Of a stretch of DNA of 64,000 nucleotides, positions 32,050-44,459 are shown in pieces. The notes under the pieces were generated by a model. The model saw only the letters and a list, made by a program, of their open reading frames with translations, was not told the DNA's origin and ran no database searches. The stretch lies in contig OY282606.1 of the NCBI GenBank assembly GCA_958298945.1, positions 88,729,696 through 88,793,695 of the forward strand, given 5' to 3'. The translations under genes were made by a program, and so were the position numbers. The stretch comes from Atherix ibis. Its lineage: Eukaryota; Arthropoda; Insecta; Diptera; Athericidae. Every line of letters begins with the position of its first letter. Positions within the stretch are counted from its first letter, which is position 1.

Positions 32050-35040
32050 CTGAATTTTAGTACATCTGCAATACAAACCAATTTTCTTCAATATAAATTC
32101 TTGCCTAAACTTTGTAAACAAATTCTTTTCATTCATGTAAGTTCAGTTCAGTTCTGAAATATATGTTATACTATTTTCAAAAGTATGCGACTACTATACA
32201 CATATACAAAAAGAAAAGGTATCAGTGGAACACATTAATGTGAAAAAGAAAAATTTGAACCACTACGTGCTAGCATACGTGCTTAGTTATAAATTTGGAC
32301 TAAAGTTTGTGAACATTTTGCTATCAAAACTATTCTCACATTCCTTTGCAAGATAGTCGCATCCAAAAATAAATATTATATTTTGAACAATATTTTATAC
32401 TAACGTAACTGGTACGCCTGTACTATATGTTTTTATAATTTTTCATTATTTGATTTAATTTTGAGTTAAATTCTGGTCGATCTTTATTTTGAGTTAAATT
32501 CTGGTCGATTAATCAAATCATTCACAAAATAAACTTTGAAAAAAAAACTGAGTTTTATCAACTGAATCTAGTACATCTGCACTACAAACCCATTTTCTTT
32601 AACATAAATTTTGGACTAAAGTTTGTGTACAATTTATTTTCAGATCATGTGGGTTGAGTTCCCAAAACAAAATTTTACTAATCTCAAAAACATGTGTCTA
32701 CTATACGCAAAAATAAAATGTGTCAGTGATGCGAACAAGAAAAATTTGGGTACACGTGCTTTGGTATAAATTTGGACTAAAGTTTAGGAACTTTTTTTGC
32801 TACCATTCACTTGTGCACAAAATTATGCTCACGTTTCTCTGGTCGAGCTTTATTTTGTGGTTTTATTCAAAAAAAAAAAAAAATCATTTCACAAAATAAA
32901 ATTTAACAAAAAACAGAGTTTTATCCACTGAATCTAGTACATGTGTACTACAAACCCATTTTCTTTAACATAAATTTTGGACTAAAGTTTGTGTACAATT
33001 TATTTTCAGATCATGTAAGTTGAGTTCTCAAAAAAAATTTTTTTACTAATCTCAAAAACATGTGTCTACTATACGCAAAAATAAAATGTGTCAGTGATGC
33101 GAACAAGAAAAATTTGGGTACACGTGCTTTGGTATAAATTTGGACTAAAGTTTAGGAACTTTTTTTGCTACCATTCACTTGTGCACAAAATTATGCTCAC
33201 GTTTCTCTGGTCGAGCTTTATTTTGTGGTTTTATTCAAAAAAAAAAAAAATCATTTCACAAAATAAAATTTAACAAAAAACAGAGTTTTATCCACTGAAT
33301 CTAGTACATGTGTACTACAAACCCATTTTCTTTAACATAAATTTTGGACTAAAGTTTGTGTACAATTTATTTTCAGATCATGTAAGTTGAGTTCTCAAAA
33401 AAAAATTTTTTACTAATCTCAAAAACATGTGTCTACTATACGCAAAAATAAAATGTGTCAGTGATGCGAACAAGAAAAATTTGGGTACACGTGCTTTGGT
33501 ATAAATTTGGACTAATATTTGGGAAATTTTTTTGCTACCATTCACTTGTGCACAAAATTATGCTCACGTTTCTCTGGTCGAGCTTTATTTTGTGGTTTTA
33601 TCAAAAAAAAAAAAATCATTTCACAAAATAAAATTTAAAAAAACTGAGTTTTATCTACTGAATCTAGTACATCTGTACTACGAACCCATTTTCTTTAACA
33701 TAAATTTTGGACTAAAGTTTGTGTACAATTTATTTTCAGATAATGTAAGTTGAGTTCTCAAAGAAAATTTTTTACTAATCTCAAAAACATGTGTCTACTA
33801 TACGCAAAAATAAAATGTGTCTGTGATGCGAACAAGAAAAATTTGGGTACACGTGCTTTGGTATAAATTTGGACTAAAGTTTATGAACTTTTTTTGCTAC
33901 CATTCACTTGTGCACAAAATTATGCTCACGTTTCTCTGGTCGAGCTTTATTTTGTGGTTTTATAAAAAAAAAAAAAATCATTTCACAAAATAAAATTTAA
34001 AAAAACTGAGTTTTATCTACTGAATCTAGTACATCTGCACTACAAACCCATTTTCTTAAACATAAATTTTGGACTAAAGTTTGTGTACAATTTATTATCA
34101 GATCATGTAAGTTGAGTTCTCAAAAAAAAAATTTTACTAATCTCAAAAACATGTGTCTCCTATACGCAAAAATAAAATGTGTCAGTGATGCGAACAAGAA
34201 AAATTTGGGTACACGTGCTTTGGTATAAATTTGGACTAATATTTGGGAACTTTTTTTGCTATCATTAACTTGTGCACAAAATTATGCTCACGTTTCTCTG
34301 GTCGAGCTTTATTTTGTGGTTTTATCAACAAAAAAAAAATAAAATCATTTCACAAAATAAAATTTAAAAAAACTGAGTTTTATCTACTGAATCTAGTACA
34401 TCTGCACTACAAACCCATTTTCTTAAACATAAATTTTGAACTAAAGTTTGTGTACAATTTATTTTCAGATCATGTAAGTTGAGTTCTCAAAAAAAAAATT
34501 TTACTAATCTCAAAAACATGTGTCTACTATGCGCAAAAATAAAATGTGTCAGTAATGCGAACAAGAAAAATTTGGGTACACGTGCTTTAGTATAAATTTG
34601 GACTAATATTTGGGAACTTTTTTTGCTACCATTAACTTGTGCACAAAATTATGCTCACGTTTCTCTGGTCAAGCTTTATTTTGTGGTTTTATTCAAAAAA
34701 ATAAATAAAATCATTTCACAAAAAAAAATTTTAAAAAACTGAGTTTTTTCCACTGAATCTAGTACATCTGCACCACAAACCCATTTTCTTCAACATAAAT
34801 TTTGGACTAAAGTTTGTGTACAATTTATTTTCAGATCATGTAAGTTGAGTTCTCAAAAAAAAAATTTTACTAATCTCAAAAACATGTGTCTACTATACGC
34901 AAAAATAAAATGTGTTAGTGATGCGAACAAGAAAAATTTGGGTACACGTGCTTTGGTATAAATTTGGACTAATATTTGGGAACTTTTTTTGCTACCATTC
35001 ACAAAATTATGCTCACGTTTCTCTTAAAAACAGTTTTATC
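32050..35040. repeat. Tandem satellite with ~365-bp unit, about seven copies plus degraded edges
   Basis: The mark CTAGTACATCTGCACTACAA recurs with spacings of about 366, 367, 363, 362, 367 and 366 bp (32571, 32937, 33304, 33667, 34029, 34396, 34762). Each unit also carries GATGCGAACAAGAAAAATTT and TTATGCTCACGTTTCTCTGG. A diverged first unit starts near 32050 and a remnant near 35090. Internal frames such as 34243-34482 are unit artefacts. Confidence 0.93.
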
Positions 35041-37199
35041 TAAAAATAATTATATATATGTATGTAAATCTTTGCACTTGCATAGCTAGTACGTCTGCAC
35101 TATATATTTTCGTTCATATTCTATGACTAAATTTTGAGCTATTTTAATTCCAAATAAAACTAATTTGTTTAGTTTTAGATAAAAAATTACAAAATGCATT
35201 TTATATTTTTTTTTATATAAAATATAATATAAAAAATCTTTCCCATGGTTTGACTTTAATACTGAAAATATACCGTATCTACACGTATTCTATTTAAGAA
35301 TTTTTATCAATTCCTAATTGAATCATTTCAATATAAAATCGACTATTTTAGTTTTCTTAATAGTGTTCTCCATACTTTTCCACTTTGGTACAAAAATAAA
35401 TTAATTTTCCTGTGATTCATCAGTAAAAATATTTCTTAGTCCCCTTTCCGTTGTATAAAATTCTCAGCAAATTTTTTATTAGGAGGAGAACTGGCATTAA
35501 CTCTAAAATAAGGACAAAATCCTAATAGCATATGTAACTTTGGTTACTATTAACCTAGTTTTACGACCAAATTCATTTATTAAAAATTTCCCGTAAAAAA
35601 TTCATATTCTTACCAATTAGTTTGGAGTTATTTTTTTCTCTATAACTAATTTTTTACTATGTTAAAAGTAGAAACTATGAAAATGAAAAGTTTTAGCAAA
35701 AAATGTAATAACTTTAAAATTTACGATTCGGTTTCGTAATATTATACAAAAAAATTGGTCAATGACGTTATTGCGTTAGTGGGCATATACATTTATTTTA
35801 TTTTTTAAGAGGGATGAAAATGAGCAAAATAACTTGGAAATTTTAAAATAAGGAAACTTTTTTGAGTTTGGATGGAAATATCATTTTATAAATAGAATTC
35901 TATGAATGTATCATTGTTGTCAGATACATTTTCATTCGATTAAACGTGTTTCGGGGTTTTTTCTTCACCAAATAGTTCTATGTATGCATTATGATAATGA
36001 TATTATCCATTTTCCTGTCTCAGGTGGTGTACCTAATACTAAAAAAAAAAAACAAAAAAAAAATAACAAAAAATCTATTTCATGTTTGTTCATCAATCTT
36101 TTCCAAATTTTTCAATCTCTTCTGGTTAATTCGACTATTTAGACATTAACATTACGCCATGTAGATATTTTTAGATTGAAATGTGATATACCTTCTTCGA
36201 TATTTTTGTCTATTACGTAAGAATTTGTAATGGTGACATCAATAAACGATGAATGGTTATTAAGAATTTATCTATCGGTTAATTCCTTTCAGATATGTAA
36301 TATTTAAAAAAAAAAAAAATTCAGTTTTTTCTTATATATTGTTATTAAATGGCAACAGACGTTGTCATAATTTAAATATTCTTTCTGTATATTCGTTTTG
36401 TCCAAGTACATTTTGATTATGCTACGATTTTATGAATATAAGACACCAATTCTATGCTAACCGCAACCGACAAAACTGAATTGATCCTTGATATAATTAG
36501 AAATGGTTTTCATATAAATTCGACTAATGTTTTTAATGTTAATAAAACAAAAACGTTTATAAATAATCATATAAATAGTTTTCTCATACTAATAAATAGT
36601 ACACTTTGGAATTTTCTAATTGATTTTATTGTATTTAACTTTATTATTTTAAGAATTTTCAATAGATTCAATTTTATGAAATAGAAAACATTCTACTTAA
36701 GTCATATCTATTATTATCATTTTATAATTTATTTACATTGATTTTTTTTTTAACATATACAAGATATTTATGTTATAATAATTTATCAGGATTTAAAAGC
36801 GTCTACATACGTGAATCAAAAAGTTTCACTAACAATTTCAAGAAGATTTTCTCTTAAAGATTTGAAGAAATTAATGTTCTTTGTGTACAGATTTGAAGGA
36901 TAATATATTTTTCAAATTTATGAAAATAACAGACATTTAAAGTTTATTGATAATTTGACAGTATCTTATTTATTTGCGATTTGACAGTATCGTAAGTAAA
37001 AAAAAAAAACCCGGAAATTAAAAAGAATTGCCAACGAATTCTAGTTGAAATATAAATTTATTTTTTACTTAAATATGAAAACAATATTATTTATATATTT
37101 ATTATTATCAAATTAAAAATATAATAAGATAAACAAAGTGTTTTTTTGTTTGTTTTTTTTTTCTTTTAAAGAAAATCTTTAGATAATTTCAAACTCTGG
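35041..37199. other. AT-rich intergenic stretch
   Basis: Open frames at 35906-36142 and 36454-36684 show no recognisable motif and AT-driven composition. I see no supported gene. Confidence 0.4.
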
Positions 37200-37229
37200 A
37201 TGATAAATCTTTTCTCAATTAACCGAAGT

Positions 37230-37480
37230 TCTGATAGAAGCGCATCGGTCTCTACTAGAATTACCTCGCAATTCAAACTAAGTCTGCTATTCCCTTCCAT
37301 GGAGAAGTAACCCCAAACCATGGTCTACTTGAAAGATGACACACCACCTGCTGGAAGCATTTTTTTCTCCAGTATGTAGATTCTTTTTTTAGACCCAAAA
37401 ATCTAGAAGTATGACGCTTCCGTCCAAAATACATTTCTAAAGTTTTCATCACTCCATACTATTTGCATTGAAAAAAACTC
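37230..37480 (-). pseudogene. Tc1-like transposase relic
   Basis: On the minus strand, degraded Tc1 motifs appear in order: WSDENFRNVFWTEASYF, IFGSKKRIYILEKKM, then after a stop TMVWGYFSMEG. Tc1 transposases have WSDESKF..FGSDG and GGSVMVWGCFS in this order. It is broken by stops, and the ends were not located. Confidence 0.65.
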
Positions 37481-37752
37481 AATTCAGTTTTTTTATGTTT
37501 ACTTTAGGAGTGTAGTTATGGCTTTTTTTCATGTCACATGCATAATTAGACCACCAGCTCTCAGGCGCCAAATCACCATTGTTTAAGGTACCGGCTTATA
37601 GAAGGTTTTTCAAATAAACCATGTGGCCATATTTAAAATTTGAAAATCTTTTGTCACTGTCAGTTGTATTCAGATTTGCAATTTATTCATGGATATTATT
37701 CAATGCTTACAAATTATCCAATTTTTTTATCAAAATAAAATGTTTTTTTTTA

Positions 37753-37900
37753 TTGCAACTTATCGAACATTTCCTTCAATTTATGATCGTTATAATCGGC
37801 CTCAATTATAACGATCATAAATTGGAGGAAATGCTCGATAAGTTGGAATTTTTTTATTGCAACTTATCGAACATTTCCTCCAATTTATGATCGTTATAAT
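37753..37900. repeat. Direct-inverted-direct foldback, ~43-bp arms
   Basis: Arm 37753-37797 (ATTGCAACTTATCGAACATT...), its inverse 37804-37849, and a second direct copy 37857-37900 with a few base differences. Confidence 0.9.
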
Positions 37901-37911
37901 TGTGTAAAGAG

Positions 37912-37991
37912 AGATTGCGTTCAAAACTTTCTACAGTTCGACGAATGATTTATGATCATTCGTCGATCTGTAGAAAGTTTTGAACGCAATC
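37912..37991. repeat. Palindrome with ~37-bp arms and ~5-bp loop
   Basis: GATTGCGTTCAAAACTTTCT.. on the left is mirrored by ..AGAAAGTTTTGAACGCAATC, with a few mismatches near the loop. Confidence 0.88.
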
Positions 37992-38029
37992 TTTCTTCAC
38001 ACAATGTTCCCATACCAGTAAGATAAAGA

Positions 38030-38750
38030 TCTATTCGATGTGTCAGGAATATTGCTGCCGTTCAGGCAAGTGTTAATGAAGACTGAAATGTATCGATTTC
38101 AAGGTGTTCTCAACATTTATTATTTAAGCTGTTAAACTCAGTTAATTTGCTGATTTTACCCTGAAACAACTTGAAAATAATGCTGATTTTTTTCAAGAAT
38201 ATCATCTTCTCTTATGAGGTGCATTTTCATCTCTTTGGATCGGTGAATAAATAAAATTGGTGCCATGATCGGTCCTTATTTTTTTCAAAATGAGAAAGGA
38301 GTTGCTGTTACTGTTAATGGTCAGTGATACAGATTGATGACATCGAACTTTTTATAGTCTAAATTTGGAGCTATTGATTTAACAAATATATAGTTTCAAA
38401 AAGACGGTACTAAGTGCCACACAGCCTCTGCCACAATCGATTTATTGCCAAAAAAGTTTGTCACGTCGATAATTTTTAGAAATGCAGCTTTTGCAAAGCC
38501 CTCCAAGGAGTTGTGATTTAACAATTTTGGACTTCTTCTTATGAACTTATATGAACTCATCGGTCTATGGTAATAAAACAACAAATATTGTTGTATTAAA
38601 ATTGAATATTGAACGCCAAATACGTAAAATCATGATGGATTTATTGCGTAAGGTGATCGAAAATTTAAACGATCGTATTCGGTTCTGTATTTGGAGCCAA
38701 GACGGGCATTTGATTTTTTTTAGGTGAAAATCTGAAAAGTGTAGGACCCA
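38030..38750 (+). pseudogene. Rosa-like mariner transposase relic
   Basis: Plus-strand blocks in family order: SYEVHFHLFGSVNK, MIGPYFFQNEKGVAVTVNG, QKDGTKCHTASATIDLL, then a decayed region and MMDLLRKVIENLNDRIRFCI with SQDGHL. Rosa-type mariners have GPYFFEN, VTVNG and [10 protein letters not shown] in this order. Many stops and frame changes. The terminal repeats are not recognised. Confidence 0.7.
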
Positions 38751-39369
38751 AACCCACTAAAAAAACTTTTCCTGCAGTGTGACATGACCAATTTTAGTTA
38801 AAATCGACTCAAGTCGCACAAACTTAATAAAGTGAAATGTCTTCGCGGTTTAGTCCTTTTAAGATGACGTACGTTTGCGATCACGTCTTGAATCGTTTTT
38901 ATCTCAGAATTTTCGTGTGAACGCAATCGTTGATCATGTTCAATTATTCTCTTTTTTATTTCATCATAAACAGAATTAATTTGCAAATCCTGTTGGATAT
39001 CTTAATTTCTTATGTACCATGGAGCATTTACTATCCTACGTAGTATTTTATTTTAGTTAAATTTTTTATATTTATCATTGAGTTCATCTTTTTCCTGATT
39101 TACATGCTCCGATCACTTATTTTTAGAACATAATTGCATCAATTATTCTTTAAAATAAAATAATAAATTATTTGAAAAAAGACAACTTATTAGAAGAAGA
39201 AAAAATAATTTGGACTTTTTGAAACAATATGATAAAAATTAGAACTTTATTCTTAGCTCCTGTTAGAAGGTGAGGAGGGCCTGCTATGGCAAAGACAATG
39301 GACATGAATGGAGATTTTCATAGCACATCCAAAAAAAATAATTATAATTTTTAATTAACTAACATTTTT

Positions 39370-40194
39370 ATTGGCGATATTCGTTTAGGGGCGGTCTGGG
39401 TCCGATACGCGCGGGAAGTACGGTACCTTAGAGTAAATGTTGGAGAGAGGCTGAACTTTTCGGCATACTTACAACATCTAAGGGGCGCGTGGCCGGTTTG
39501 GTTGGTATGCTGGTGCGAGTATTTCGCAAAGAATGGGGACTTCGATCGAGAGCGGTGAAAGTCCTGTACAAGAGTGTGTTTGTTCCTTGTATAAAGGCAT
39601 ACGTCGTGTGTGTGGGCTGAATGCATGTTTGAATGTACGAGTATGTAGAGCCGTGTAAACCAAGGTGATGCAGGTTTTCATCGGAGAAATTTTATGGGAC
39701 CTGGGGGTGCTGCGTAGAAGCATTCACTACCGTCTATGGCGGGTCATCCCGCTTGCTAGCTGTCCGGTTAGCAATGAAGAGGTTCAGTATCGTCCTGAAC
39801 AGAATGTATGAAATTTGGCAACGTCGATGGGATGAGAGTGTGAATGGCAGATGGACGCACATGTTCATTTCGGATGCGTGCGTATGGGTTTGAATTTGGT
39901 CCGTACCTTGGGTATTTATTCACGGGACGCGGCAGTATAAATGGGTTCCTGCACAGGCATGGTCCAGCTGCGGAGGCTAGATGCCCTTGTGGGGCGGCGG
40001 AGGAGAGTACAAAGCACCTTCTCATTGAGTGTGGCCTGTATGGGGATTTGCGTGATTAAGGTGCATGTGGAATCGTGGTGAATAATGAGGGCGTGGATGT
40101 GAGTGGTGTGTTGGGTGTGAGAGAGAGGTATGAATGCTTTAATAGATTTGCCGTGGCACTATTTGAGAGGAGAGCGAGAATGGTGAGTGAATGA
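39370..40194 (+). pseudogene. R1-clade non-LTR retrotransposon ORF2, C-terminal fragment
   Basis: Reads VRYLRVNVGERLNFSAYLQ, then GLVGMLVRVFRKEWGLRSRA and VKVLYKSVFVPCIKAYV, typical of the end of the R1-type reverse transcriptase. A degraded linker follows. It continues with FGPYLGYLFTGRGSINGFLH, then CPCGAAEESTKHLLIEC, the terminal Cys/His motif, and ends at a TGA at 40192-40194. At least three frameshifts. It is GC-rich against its surroundings, which suggests a fairly recent arrival. Confidence 0.78.
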
Positions 40195-40720
40195 GTGTGT
40201 GAATGACACGCAGGGTGGCTATAACCGGGTGAAAGACCAAGGTCACTTCCAGTTGTAGTTTCGGGTCTTGGCGAACTCGCGTACCTGAGCTGGCTTAGCG
40301 GTGCCTAGGAACTTACAAGATTTCTGACCATAACTCAGTGAGCAGAGACAAACCGATTTACTCTTAAAACAAAAATTGTTACCAAGGGGATCGGAGTGCC
40401 CCATGGTGTTAAAACCCACTATGCCCGATTATGGTGAGGCGCCATGGCAGCAACGTGGTGGCTGTGGTTAATACACATATCGCGGGTACGATTTCCGGAT
40501 CGCGGGTGGGAGATAACCGGTAATATCCATTTTGCAATTATCTCGGGCACTGTCACTGCTAATGACAGTAGAAGCTTAGGTAGTCTTCGCCACCAGTAGC
40601 TGGAGTAGTCAGCTTATAACTGATAACTAACTGTTAACTGCCAGTAATGGTAGTGCGTTGATTGAGCGTAACTCAATCTCTATAGTCGTAGGCGACTCGT
40701 GATTTTACTTTGAAGACAAT
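40195..40720 (+). mobile_element. Probable 3' UTR of the R1-like LINE
   Basis: GC-rich non-coding sequence continuing from the ORF2 end without a composition break until about 40710, where AT-rich sequence resumes. No poly-A tail is obvious. The class comes from the adjoining ORF. Confidence 0.5.
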
Positions 40721-42587
40721 TAAGACACATTAAATAAAATATTATAACAATACTTAATAATAATATAAAATAACAATTTTATATTTTATATACCATGCAA
40801 TAGATTTTATTAAAAAAGAGAAGATTGAAAATATAATTAACAATAACGATCGTAATGCCATATTTTTATCTATTTAATTTTTATTCAAAATAAATATAAG
40901 TAAAATTGAAATTTACATTAAATAAATAGAGATGATACTTTTTTCAACTTTGATATTATATGATTTATTTTATCCATTTGGTTTTAGAGATAAAAACGAT
41001 TATTTTTTTTTTAAATTGCTAAATATTCGAATAATTTGGAATAACGAAAACTCAAAGTAAGAAATTAGGAAAACATTTTTTTATTCGTTATAATTTATTT
41101 ATTATAATTTTTATTGCTTATGACTTGTAATATATGAAATTAACAATTTATAAATATTTAATTTTATTACAAATTTAATGTACTTTTAAATTAATTTAGC
41201 GTTTAACGCAATCATCCATCGGTAATTGCATTTAAGTTATTTCGACATCAAGAATATCTTAAAATAACTTTTATATCTTGTATATATGAGTAATTCAGTT
41301 TATTTTCAGAAATTGTCCTTATAATATTCTTTATTTATTGATAAACTTTTCATGTTTCTATAAAGTATCAAAAATTTATAATTAACCTGTTGTAAAAACA
41401 ACTAAAAAGAAACATAATGAATCATTGCATATTTCGAATAGAATTAACATGCCAAATTATGTTAAGTAACAAATAAAGTTTAATTTGTAATGCATAATTC
41501 TAGAAAAGTTACTCATATAAATATTTCTGAATCTTTAATAAAAATTACTTAAAAAGCTATAAAACCAAAATAACAAGAAGCTCTAAAAATATTGATTTTT
41601 ATCTATAAATTTTTCTATTTTTATTGCAGGTATTTGGAGGTAATAATTTTTTTTAATCTCTAATATAAACTGGCACAAGAGAATTTAATAGTTAACAAAA
41701 AAGATACTTTCAAGATTCCTTGAGGAGTTTCTTAATTTTATAATCTGTTTTTTTCTTCCACCTATACTACTTTCTTTACTTTGATTATAAATATACATGT
41801 ACATTTAAAGATTTGTTTTCTTTTTCAGAGAAAAGTTCTTTTTTTTTTACCATAAATTACGAGTCTATGGAATATTATCCCACGTAAAGCTGACAGTTCC
41901 ACTTGATAAACTTCTGAAAATAATCATATAACCTTGTTATAAAAAATACATACTATAGTATAAGTGTTATATTTATATCTTCAAATAATTTTTGAAAAAT
42001 AAAATTTTAAGATTATATTATAATATATCAAAACTTTTATATTTTACGAGTACACATATATGAATATCAATGCCAAAAAGTAGTTATCAAAAAAATCTAT
42101 TTTTTTTAGAAAAATATTAAAACTTTTCCAAAAAGAAATTTCTCTCATCAAACCTATATTATTTTTTCTCTTATAAAATATTTTTTAAATAAATTAAAAT
42201 AAAAATAATTAAGTATAATATGATATTTAGTTAAATTTTTAATATAATAAAAACTGAATTTACAAATATGTTAACATAATATGATTATTATTGTAATTAA
42301 TATTAGTTAAATGAAAAAATGGTTATTAATACTTTTTTTAAATTAATTTAAAATTATTTTCCATCTGGTTTTTAATTACTTGGCCTAATTTATTTTAATA
42401 ATATTAATTAAGTGTTATTTATTATTCAATTTGTGTTTCGGAAAGTACAAATTAATTACAATAAATTTACTTTAAAATTAAGTTTTGAAAATATTAATAT
42501 TTTTATTCTATTATCTAAACTTTGGCATTATACATAAAATATAGAATTAAAAATACTATAGGACTTGATCCTTTTGAGGTAATTTTT
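40721..42587. other. AT-rich intergenic stretch
   Basis: No gene or repeat family recognised. Confidence 0.4.
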
Positions 42588-42806
42588 TTAATTGGTTTTT
42601 CGTATATTTCGGATTGTAATTCGCCCATCACTAAATGGATGTTGATTTTCAAATGCTATAAATTTTAAAGATTTTCTGTATAAATACAGATAATTTTTAT
42701 ACTTTACAGTTTCCAACGGCATCAAATCGCACGATCTTGCAAGCCAATTGACACCACCAAATCTCACGAATGCTCGTCCTAGAAACTTTTCACACAATAA
42801 AGCCAA
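42588..42806 (-). pseudogene. Short rosa-like mariner transposase fragment
   Basis: The minus-strand frame contains FVRFGGVNWLARSCDLMPLE, like [14 protein letters not shown] of rosa-type mariners (compare [17 protein letters not shown] at 57005). Only this catalytic segment is clear; the rest has drifted. Confidence 0.5.
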
Positions 42807-42834
42807 AATTCATCGTGTTATATAGCTTGATTTT

Positions 42835-42884
42835 AATCAAAACCATAAATTATGTCTTATAGTTTTGATTAAAATCTAAGATTA
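42835..42884. repeat. Palindrome with ~15-bp arms
   Basis: GATTTTAATCAAAAC is mirrored by GTTTTGATTAAAATC around an 18-bp loop. Confidence 0.8.
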
Positions 42885-43265
42885 TATCAAAATCTTCAAG
42901 TTCAGGCCAAAAAAGTCATAGCAATTAGCACCTCAAATTCACAATAACAGTCTCTTCTTCTTTATTTTTAAAGAAATACGGACACCTTCAGACCGAAATG
43001 AAACAGTCAATTTTCAAGAATAAAATAGTTTCTCAACAATTATATAGTATGTGGGTTTTCATAGCCCTATGTATGGTAATTTTATATACACATATATAAG
43101 CCTCATCGCTAATGAAAATTTTTCTCTAACCGTAGTTATGGCACAAGTACCACTTTTGTAGAAAGTTTTTTTTTTTTAATTTAACGTATTTTTTGTATAC
43201 TTCTAAAAAATTATCTATAAAAATACAATATATGAAATGAAAAACTGTCAAATGACAAGAATATA

Positions 43266-44457
43266 TGAGGTCTGTTCAAAAAGTATCGCGAATTTTGAAT
43301 TTCCGGTGGTTACGTATATTCGATTTTCGATTTTTTTGTGGTGTTATGGTGGTACTCATGTCACTCACTTATGCCGTCAAGTTCGGCCACTTTAAATATT
43401 CAGTTAATTTTTGACAGCTGCTTTGCTTGCACGTGTTTTGGTTCGTCTTCGATTTTTGCTCATTCTAAAAAATGGATCAAAGAATCTGTATCAAATTTTG
43501 TGTGAAAAACAAAATTAATTGCGCGGACGCATTCCGAATATTGACTGTGGCATATGGTGAAGCTACGTTGGAGCGAAGAAACGTTTATCGGTGGTACAAA
43601 ATGTTCTCAGAGGGCCAAGAAGATGTGAACGACGAAAAGCGTGCCGGATGCCCGAGCACGTCAACAACAAACGAAAACATTGATGAAGTGAAGAAAATAG
43701 TATTAGCCAATCGTCGAATCACCGTTAGAGAAGTTGCTGAGGACTTAAACATATCGATTGGCTCGTGCCACTCGATTTTTACCAATGATTTGGGCTTGGG
43801 ACGGGTCACCGCCAATTTTTTGTACCAAAATTGCTCAACTTCGACCAAAAAAAGCATCGCATTAACATTGCTAAGGAGCTGTTGGACTCTGTCCGCGAAG
43901 ACCCAAATTTGCTCCGAGGGTCATAACTGACAACGAATCATGGGTTTATATTTATGACGTGGAAACCAAAGCTGCCGCACGAGCCAAGACCGAAAAAGTG
44001 CCCCAAGTTCTGTCGAATGTGTAGTTTTCTTCGATTGCAGGGGCGTGGTGAATCATGAGTTCTTGCCACAGGGTAGAACGGTCAATAAGGAATATTACCT
44101 GCAAGTTATGCGCAAGTTTCGTGAAGCAATCCACCAGAATTGCATTTTGCACCATGATAACGCTCCTGCTCACGTATCATTGCTTGTGCGCGAATTTTTA
44201 GCCTAAGACAACACACTAATTATGCCGCAGCCACCGTATTTACCAGATCTGGCCCCCTATGAATTTTTCTTGTTTCCGAAAAAGATTCGTTGATCCATTG
44301 ATAGAACATTCAAAATGGCCGAACTTGTCGGCATAAGTGAGAAACATGAGTACCAACATAACGCCACAAAAATATCGAAAATCGAATATACGTAACCCGT
44401 GGAAATTCAAAATTGCCGCGGGCTACGTATATTCGATTTCTTTTTGAACAGACCTCA
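43266..44457 (+). mobile_element. Decayed mariner element, family 3, copy 1, with long inverted ends
   Basis: Ends TGAGGTCTGTTCAAAAAG and its inverse at 44457, flanked by TA on both sides. Inverted similarity extends over more than 100 bp (TACGTATATTCGATTTTCGA, CTCACTTATGCCG, AAGTTCGGCCA), much longer than the roughly 28-bp ends of most mariners. Confidence 0.85.
43472..44300 (+). pseudogene. Mariner transposase pseudogene (family 3, copy 1)
   Basis: Starts MDQRICIKFCVKNKINCADA. The helix-turn-helix half is open for 152 codons, with VYRWYKMFSEGQEDV and ITVREVAEDLNISIGSCHSI. Frame breaks then follow. Later blocks are NESWVYIYDVETKA, HHDNAPAHVSLLVREFLA and PDLAPYEFFLFPKK. The third catalytic aspartate appears as glutamate (YEFF against CDFF). 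Inactive. Confidence 0.82.
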
Positions 44458-44459
44458 TA

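Noticed and set aside
33088..34482. Recurring open frames in the 365-bp satellite
   Set aside because: They differ between units through indels in poly-A runs and show no domain; they follow from the repeat.
32550..35030. CRISPR-like regular spacing
   Set aside because: Units are about 365 bp and similar over their whole length, with no short repeats and unique spacers, and the genome is eukaryotic; it is a satellite.
36454..36684. 76-codon plus-strand frame rich in N, F and I
   Set aside because: AT-driven composition, no motif, no splice or promoter context; cannot be supported.
37621..37890. 89-codon frame with hydrophobic stretches
   Set aside because: It runs into the direct-inverted-direct foldback, so its second half is produced by the palindrome.
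39351..40025. Minus-strand frames in the GC-rich block
   Set aside because: They are shadows of the R1-type ORF2 on the plus strand.
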